DNA from: Chloroflexota bacterium | GTDB taxonomy: Bacteria > Chloroflexota > Limnocylindria > Limnocylindrales > CSP1-4 | NCBI GenBank assembly: GCA_021802185.1 | Contig: JAKAAV010000005.1 | Span: forward strand, 1-17,244 | Reading direction: 5' to 3' | Length of the DNA stretch: 17,244 nucleotides | Shown here: positions 12,994-17,244 of the stretch, piece after piece | How positions within the stretch are numbered: the stretch's first letter is position 1 | Layout of the letters: every line of letters starts with the position of its first letter | Program-made: the position numbers and the translations under genes | The notes under the pieces: model-generated | Databases searched by the model: none | Told to the model about the DNA's origin: nothing | Seen by the model: the letters and a program-made list of their open reading frames with translations, nothing else

Positions 12994-14322
12994 TCAGGGC
13001 GTGATGCCCGCGGCGCTGCAGATCGTGGTCCCGACCAGCTTGCACAGGTCGGCCGCCTTCACGAAGTTGTCCTTGATCACCGTCGACGCCATGTTCTTCT
13101 CGTTGACCCAGACCGGGGTCAGGAGCACGGCGGGCTCGGTGACGCTGGAGTTCGCCGGATCGGTCGTCGTGCCGTTGACGAGGCTGGATGGCGGGGTCGC
13201 GCCGGCGCGGAGGATCGTCGCCAGCGACACGGCCGCCTGGGCCTCGAGGTACACGGCCTTGTAGACGGAGCCGCACTGATAGCCCTGGAGGATGTTCTGC
13301 ATCCCCTGCAGCGTGGCGTCCTGGCCGCCCGTCGGGATCTTCTTCGCCGGGACGCCGGCCTTCTTCAGGTCCTGGATCACGGCGTTGGCGAGCCCGTCAT
13401 TCGCCTCGATCGTCGTGTTGATGTTCGGGTGGGCGGTGAACTGCTGCTCGAAGATCTGGCCGCCCTTGGTGTTGTCCCATCCGGGAGCGATCTGCTCGCC
13501 GACGAGCGTCCAGCCGGCGCTGTTCTTCGTGCCGGCCTTGACCTGGGCCACCGCCTGGCCCCAGACCACCGAGTTGTAGCCCTTGGCGAAGTCGATCGCG
13601 TTGGGGTCGGTGTCCTGGCCGCCGTCGAGCGTGAACACCTGCGGGTTCTTGACGCCCCAGTCGGTCACGCACTGCTGGATGCCCTGGCCGATGAGCTTGC
13701 CGACCTCGACGTTGTTGAAGCTGACGTAGTAGGTGTCCGTGCCCTGGAACGTGGCGCGGTCGTAGCTGATCAGCTTGACGCCGTTCTGCGCGGCGAGCGT
13801 CTGGATCTGCTTGCCGACGGTCGCGTCGAGCGGGTCCATGACCAGGACCTTGGCGCCCGCGGTGATGTCGGCCTGCGCGAGCGAGAGCTCCGTGGCGTCG
13901 CTGCCCTGCGCGTTGTCGATCTTGTAGTCGCTCGACGAGTAGCCCGCCGCGTCGAACGCGGCCTTGAGGAACGGCGCGTCGAAGTCGACGTACCGGGCCG
14001 ACGACGTCGTGTCGGGCAGGATCACGCCAACGAGGCCCTTGCCGGCCGCGGTGAGCGGCTTGAACTGGGCCATGGTGCCGAATGTCGCGTCGAACGACGA
14101 GATGCTGACGTTCGGAACGGCCGCGGCCGATGCTGCGGTGCTCGCGGCAGCGCTCGGCGCGGTGCTCGCGGCGGCGCTCGGCGCCGTGCTGGCAGCCACT
14201 GACGGCGCCGCGCTCGGAGCGGCGACCGAGGCCGCCGGCGCGGTCGTCGCCGCGCTGCTGCACGCGCCCGCGACGATCGATATCGTCGCGAGTGCGGCGA
14301 AGAGCGTGGAACGTGGTTTCAC
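12994..14322 (-). CDS. Sugar ABC transporter substrate-binding lipoprotein (XylF-like)
   Basis: This 442-residue extracytoplasmic lipoprotein captures sugar for the importer. A short signal peptide (MKPRSTLFAALATISIVAGAC) gives a lipid-attachable Cys21; Ala at -3 is slightly off the lipobox consensus. Residues 22 to about 70 are an Ala/Ser/Thr/Pro linker with an octapeptide repeat. The periplasmic-binding (Peripla_BP_4) domain then begins with GLVGVILPDTTSSARYVDFD. ISYDRATF and YYVSFNNVEVGKLIGQ resemble the YDR and SFDN landmarks of D-xylose-binding protein, and GGQDTDPNAIDFAKGY follows. GTG 14322 is chosen because GGGGAG lies 6 bases upstream and the signal peptide starts at once; the ORF extends 14 codons further without a ribosome site. 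It lies 87 bases after the ROK gene stop. Xylose is likely, but other pentoses are possible. Confidence 0.9.
   Translation of the reverse strand: MKPRSTLFAALATISIVAGACSSAATTAPAASVAAPSAAPSVAASTAPSAAASTAPSAAASTAASAAAVPNVSISSFDATFGTMAQFKPLTAAGKGLVGVILPDTTSSARYVDFDAPFLKAAFDAAGYSSSDYKIDNAQGSDATELSLAQADITAGAKVLVMDPLDATVGKQIQTLAAQNGVKLISYDRATFQGTDTYYVSFNNVEVGKLIGQGIQQCVTDWGVKNPQVFTLDGGQDTDPNAIDFAKGYNSVVWGQAVAQVKAGTKNSAGWTLVGEQIAPGWDNTKGGQIFEQQFTAHPNINTTIEANDGLANAVIQDLKKAGVPAKKIPTGGQDATLQGMQNILQGYQCGSVYKAVYLEAQAAVSLATILRAGATPPSSLVNGTTTDPANSSVTEPAVLLTPVWVNEKNMASTVIKDNFVKAADLCKLVGTTICSAAGITP
14135..14206. repeat. 24-bp tandem repeat coding the lipoprotein linker
   Basis: Three units (14135-14158, 14159-14182, 14183-14206) share a 24-base period. 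The first two differ at one base; the third is diverged. On the minus strand they encode an octapeptide of the form SAAASTAP, part of the flexible linker between the lipid anchor and the sugar-binding domain. Confidence 0.85.
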
Positions 14323-14365
14323 CTGATTCTCCCCTCTTGCACCATCTCGAACCCCATGGCGCATT

Positions 14366-14401
14366 GGCGGTCCTCCGGTGTTCGCCGGTACCCGAACCGC
14401 C
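14366..14401. other. Stem-loop between the ROK gene and the binding-protein gene
   Basis: GGCGGT (14366-14371) pairs with ACCGCC (14396-14401). A nested CCGG/CCGG pair (14375-14378 with 14385-14388) lies inside it. It lies in the 87-base gap upstream of the binding-protein start on the minus strand. It may mark a processing site or a leader structure. No matching riboswitch was recognised. Confidence 0.35.
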
Positions 14402-14409
14402 GGCCACGC

Positions 14410-15672
14410 TCACATCGTGGATCTGGCCGCTGGCTCACCTCCTTCCGTCCGCCCGACGGACGGGCGCCGATGGGGACGACCGGAGCGGACCGTGGCTGGC
14501 ACCAGCGACGGGTCCGCGATGACGTGTGCGAAGGCCAGTTCGGCGGCCCCGAGCAGCGCCGAATCCTGCCCCAGCCGTGCGGGCACGACCTCCACGGCGT
14601 GCCGCGCCGACGGCAGCGCCCGCGCATCGAGCTCGCGCTGGAGCGACCGCCGGACGCGCGGGTACAGCCGCGCGTAGACGCCGCCGAGCGCGACCGCCGT
14701 CGGGTTGAGCAGGTTCACGAGCCCGGCGAGGCCGATCCCGAGCCATGCGCCCACGGACTCGATTGCGGCCAGGGCGACAGGATCCCCGGCGTCGGCGCGG
14801 GCGAACAGCGCGTCGAGGGTGTCGCGGCCTCCCGAGGCATCCAGGCCCGCAACGCGGAGGAGCGCGTCCTCGCCGACCTCGGTCTCCCAGCACCCCCGCG
14901 CCCCGCAGCGGCAGGTCGATCCGTCGCGGTTCACCGGCATGTGCCCGACCTCGCCGGCATAGCCAGCGCTGCCCGCGTACTCGGTCCCTCCGGCGACGAT
15001 CCCGGCACCGAGCCCCGCCTCGCCCCAGAGGCAGACGAAGTCGGCCATCCCGGCTCCCGCGCCGCGGATGTGCTCGGCGAGCGTCGCCAGGTTCGCGTCG
15101 TTCCCGACCAGGACCGGGACGTCGACGGGCAGGCGGTCGCGCACCAGCTGCCGCAGCGGAACGTCGCGCCAGTCGAGGTTCGGGGCGACGTGGACGAAGC
15201 CGTCCTCGCGCCGCACGACGCCCGGCACCGACACGCCGACCCCGACGATCCGGCCACTGCCGAACCGCTCGACGAGCGGACATGCCATGCCGGCCAGCAG
15301 GTCGGCGACCGACGAAGGATCCTGAGAACCGCGCCGACGCTCGACCCTGATGCTCTCGAGGATCTCGCCACCGAGCGCCACGACGGCGGCGGCCAGCGAG
15401 TCCGTGGCGATCTCGAGCGCGATGACGACGGGTCCGTCCCGCCGCGGACCGACGACCGGCGACGGGCGACCCGGCGCCGATCTCGCGAGCGGCGCGCGCT
15501 CCGAGACGAGGCCGCGGTCGGCGAGCTCGCCGACGAGGGATGCGACCGTGCTCCGGTTCACGCCGAGGCGTGCCGCAAGGTCCGATCGTGACTGCGCGCC
15601 ACGGGTGTGCACCTCACCGAGCAGCCGGCTGAGGTTCCGGCGTCGCAGCGACAGCCTGCCGCCGTCATCCAA
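14410..15672 (-). CDS. ROK-family transcriptional regulator (XylR/NagC-like)
   Basis: This 420-residue repressor-type protein has a winged helix-turn-helix at about residues 27-56 (SRSDLAARLGVNRSTVASLV) and a C-terminal sugar-kinase-like domain. GNDANLATLAEH is the conserved sugar-site motif. The zinc site is His244, Cys254, Cys256 and Cys261 (TCRCGARGCWE), with the same spacing as in E. coli Mlc. The usual kinase phosphate loop is degenerate (LEIATDSLA), as in regulators rather than kinases. ROK repressors release DNA when they bind a sugar. It heads the operon for the sugar importer and probably controls that operon and itself. TTG 15672 is preferred because it puts about 9 residues before the first helix. 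GTG 15807 is an in-frame alternative, but it would place a TTGACA promoter element inside the coding region. Confidence 0.87.
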   Translation of the reverse strand: MDDGGRLSLRRRNLSRLLGEVHTRGAQSRSDLAARLGVNRSTVASLVGELADRGLVSERAPLARSAPGRPSPVVGPRRDGPVVIALEIATDSLAAAVVALGGEILESIRVERRRGSQDPSSVADLLAGMACPLVERFGSGRIVGVGVSVPGVVRREDGFVHVAPNLDWRDVPLRQLVRDRLPVDVPVLVGNDANLATLAEHIRGAGAGMADFVCLWGEAGLGAGIVAGGTEYAGSAGYAGEVGHMPVNRDGSTCRCGARGCWETEVGEDALLRVAGLDASGGRDTLDALFARADAGDPVALAAIESVGAWLGIGLAGLVNLLNPTAVALGGVYARLYPRVRRSLQRELDARALPSARHAVEVVPARLGQDSALLGAAELAFAHVIADPSLVPATVRSGRPHRRPSVGRTEGGEPAARSTM

Positions 15673-15735
15673 GATCCGGCCGTTCCCGCGGCCGCGCGTT
15701 CCCGGATCGAACGTACCCGGCCCTCCGTCAGCCAA

Positions 15736-15751
15736 TTGTGGCCGCCGACAA
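15736..15751 (-). promoter_or_regulatory. Candidate ROK operator upstream of the regulator gene
   Basis: TTGT (15736-15739) and ACAA (15748-15751) are inverted around 8 bases, inside an unusually AT-containing stretch for this DNA. ROK repressors such as XylR and NagC bind TTGTTT/AAACAA-like arms, so this fits loosely. It lies 64 bases upstream of the preferred ROK start. The short arms make chance symmetry a real possibility. Confidence 0.3.
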
Positions 15752-15768
15752 CAAATCGATCCGCCGAA

Positions 15769-15809
15769 GCGTGCAACACGTGCTGTGACCGTGTCAAGGT
15801 GCTGCACGC
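15769..15809 (-). promoter_or_regulatory. Promoter -35 box and inverted repeat for the ROK/ABC operon
   Basis: On the minus strand TTGACA (15797 to 15792) is a perfect -35 hexamer. At 17-18 bases spacing the sequence is only GCACGC or CACGCT, a poor -10. The box is enclosed by an inverted repeat, GCGTGCA (15769-15775) with TGCACGC (15803-15809), and an inner ACACG (15776-15780) with CGTGT (15790-15794). The symmetry around the -35 suggests a regulator site. Confidence 0.4.
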
Positions 15810-15844
15810 GCGAATCCTCCGCCTTTCATGTCGCGCGGTCGATG

Positions 15845-15940
15845 CCCTCCGACCGGAGGGACGCGCGCCCGGTCCACCGTGCCCCGGCCGTCCCGGGGTC
15901 CCGCTCCGCGTGCCGCCGGCGGCGTGCACGATCATTCGTG
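15845..15940. other. Run of hairpins in the ROK-argC divergent region
   Basis: The divergent spacer (15673-15961, 289 bases) holds four inverted repeats in a row: CCCTCC-GACC-GGAGGG (15845-15860), CCCCGG-CCGTC-CCGGGG (15882-15898), the palindrome GCCGCCGGCGGC (15912-15923), and CACGA-TCAT-TCGTG (15927-15940). None has a T-run. They may insulate the two divergent units or bind regulators. No gene is seen here. Confidence 0.45.
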
Positions 15941-15961
15941 CTGTTGTATCTTTATGCGGAC
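15941..15961 (+). promoter_or_regulatory. argC promoter with possible ARG box; likely leaderless start
   Basis: TATCTT (15947-15952) is a plausible -10, placing transcription start near 15959, two or three bases before the argC ATG at 15962. No Shine-Dalgarno is present, which fits a leaderless message. TGTATCTTTATGCG (15945-15958) agrees with the ArgR half-site core TGAAT-N4-ATTCA at about seven of ten positions and overlaps the -10. No convincing -35 is seen. Confidence 0.35.
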
Positions 15962-17128
15962 ATGAGCACGGGGACCACCATCCCGACGCGAACGCACGCA
16001 ACCGCCGCACCGTCTCAGGGGGACGGCGGGCGGCCGGGCGAGCCGGTGCGCGTCGGAATCCTCGGCGCGACGGGCTACGTCGGTGCCGAGCTCGTCCGCC
16101 TGCTCGAGCGCCACCCGTCCGTCCGCATCGTCGCGCTCGCGGCGCGCAACCGCGACGACGTGCCGGTCGGCGAGGCGTTCGCGCACCTGTCCGAGACGGG
16201 GCACCGCATCGACGCCGCGCTGCCCGACGCATCCGAGATGGACGCCGTCCTGCTCGCGCTCCCGCACGGACAGGCCGCCTCGATCGCGCCCGATCTGGCC
16301 GCGCACGGCGTCCTCGTCGTCGACCTCGGCGCCGACTTCCGGCTGTCGGATCCGGACGCCTACCGCGAGTTCTACGGCCTCGAGCACCCGGCCCCCGAGC
16401 TCCTGCCCGGCGGTCCCGGCCGGACGGCCGGACGCGCCGGCGTCCTCCCGGAGGTCTCCCTCCCGCCCGCGGTGTACGGGCTGCCGGAGCTCCATCGCGC
16501 CGAGATCCCGCGCGCCCGGATCATCGCGTCGCCGGGGTGCTACCCGACCACCGCGCTCCTCGCGCTCGCGCCCCTCGCGCGGGCCGGCCTCATCGGCGAC
16601 GTCATCGTCGACGCGAAGAGCGGGGTCAGCGGCGCGGGACGCGAGCCGAAGCTCGAGACGCACTTCTCCGAGGCGAACGAGTCCGTGCGGGCGTACGGTC
16701 TCGGCGGGCACCGGCACCTCCCGGAGATCCGCGGCGAGCTGCGCGTCCTCGGCGCGTCGCCGGAGGCGCTCGGCAGCATGATCTTCACGCCGCACCTCGT
16801 CCCGATGACCCGCGGGCTCCTCGCGACGTGCTACGTCCGCCCGTCCCGACCGGTCACGCAGGCCGAGCTCGACGCGCTCTACGCGGCGGCGTACGACGCG
16901 GAGCCGTTCGTGCAGGTCTCCCCCGTCCCGCCCGCCACGAAGACTGTCGCCGGCAGCAACCTGTGCCGGGTGTTCGTGCGGTACGACGAGCGGAGCGGCC
17001 GGATCCTCGCCCTCGCGGTCACCGACAACCTCGTGAAGGGCGCCGCGGGCCAGGCGGTCCAGTCGCTCAATATCGCATTCGGGCTCCCGGAGACGGCCGG
17101 GCTCGAGCAGCTCCCGATGTACCCGTGA
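15962..17128 (+). CDS. argC: N-acetyl-gamma-glutamyl-phosphate reductase
   Basis: This 388-residue enzyme reduces N-acetylglutamyl-phosphate with NADPH, the third step of arginine biosynthesis. The NADP-binding GATGYVGAELVRLLERHP starts near residue 35. The catalytic cysteine is Cys193 in ASPGCYPTTALL. KSGVSGAGR and HFSEANESVRAYGLGGHRH follow, with the active-site histidine in the HRH motif (His250/His252). FTPHLVPMTRGLLATCYV and the closing NLVKGAAGQAVQ complete the family pattern. It is about 40 residues longer than usual because of a polar N-terminal tail of about 27 residues and a Gly/Pro/Arg insertion near residue 150 (LPGGPGRTAGRAG). The ATG at 15962 has no ribosome site but fits a leaderless transcript. 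Its stop overlaps the next start (GTGA). The pathway partners argJ, argB and argD are not recognised in the window. Confidence 0.95.
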   Translation: MSTGTTIPTRTHATAAPSQGDGGRPGEPVRVGILGATGYVGAELVRLLERHPSVRIVALAARNRDDVPVGEAFAHLSETGHRIDAALPDASEMDAVLLALPHGQAASIAPDLAAHGVLVVDLGADFRLSDPDAYREFYGLEHPAPELLPGGPGRTAGRAGVLPEVSLPPAVYGLPELHRAEIPRARIIASPGCYPTTALLALAPLARAGLIGDVIVDAKSGVSGAGREPKLETHFSEANESVRAYGLGGHRHLPEIRGELRVLGASPEALGSMIFTPHLVPMTRGLLATCYVRPSRPVTQAELDALYAAAYDAEPFVQVSPVPPATKTVAGSNLCRVFVRYDERSGRILALAVTDNLVKGAAGQAVQSLNIAFGLPETAGLEQLPMYP

Positions 17129-17244
17129 CCGAGCCGCGGGCCGCGGTCGGCATGTCGGGGCAGGGTTCCGGGATCGCGGACGAGCTCGCCTGGCAGCGCC
17201 TCGCCGAGGGAGCGGACGCGCTCGGGGTCGAGGAGTGCGCCGTC
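17125..17244 (+). CDS. Partial gene overlapping the argC stop, function not recognised
   Basis: A GTG at 17125 overlaps the argC TGA (GTGA), and the frame stays open to the window end, giving 40 residues. A second candidate start is the ATG at 17152. The neighbour of argC is often argJ, but the visible MTEPRAAVGMSGQGSGIADE and the following LAWQRLAEGADALGVEECAV do not resemble the ArgJ N-terminus. The helix followed by ALGVEECAV could be the opening of a GAF-like sensor domain, but 40 residues are too few to say. The other two forward frames give a stop or Arg-rich sequence. Confidence 0.5.
   Translation, partial: MTEPRAAVGMSGQGSGIADELAWQRLAEGADALGVEECAV

Noticed and set aside
12520..14202. 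Plus-strand ORF of 560 codons opposite the binding-protein gene
   Set aside because: The minus strand encodes a clear lipoprotein with signal peptide and binding domain; the opposite frame is a composition shadow.
15673..15807. Longer ROK protein starting at GTG 15807
   Set aside because: The extra 45 residues have no family counterpart, there is no good ribosome site, and a perfect TTGACA lies in the first codons.

Overview
The window is about 17 kb of very GC-rich bacterial DNA. It has strong third-position GC bias, tightly packed genes with ATGA/GTGA overlaps, and frequent GTG starts. An F420 biosynthesis cluster sits among F420-type oxidoreductases. There is also a ROK-controlled pentose-type ABC importer whose lipoprotein has a long Ala/Ser/Pro linker, and a single-domain CofE. 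This mix suggests Chloroflexota, perhaps a soil or freshwater lineage such as Limnocylindria, or less likely an actinobacterium. The lineage is inferred from gene content only.

Left part, plus strand (1-7260): a truncated glycine-betaine/choline-type substrate-binding protein ends at 396. An F420 block follows: a PPOX-fold F420 oxidoreductase, an F420-dependent glucose-6-phosphate dehydrogenase-family enzyme, cofD, an LLM-class oxidoreductase, cofC, cofE and an Rv1855c-type LLM oxidoreductase. CofC and CofD build the phospho-side chain onto Fo, and CofE adds glutamates. The four interleaved flavin/F420-fold enzymes are the likely users of the cofactor. The Fo synthase genes (cofG/cofH or fbiC) and a recognisable dehydro-F420-0 reductase are not in the window. 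Two of the spacers (2138-2413 and 4359-4629) carry imperfect GC-rich repeats.

Middle part, plus strand (7307-10533): an rpe homologue lacks both metal-binding histidines expected in the family. It is followed by a translationally coupled trio: thioredoxin reductase, a SAM methyltransferase and an OsmC-family protein. The trio is preceded by a 17-bp near-palindrome that looks like a CsoR/CstR-type operator next to a -10-like element. This suggests control by copper or by reactive sulfur.

Right part, minus strand (10542-15672): a ROK repressor, a lipoprotein substrate-binding protein, a single-domain ATPase and a permease lie in that transcription order. They form a xylose/ribose-type ABC import operon. 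An array of GC hairpins lies between the binding-protein and ATPase genes. Divergent from the ROK gene, argC (15962-17128) starts with little room for a leader, downstream of a possible ARG box. A gene cut off by the window end overlaps its stop codon.
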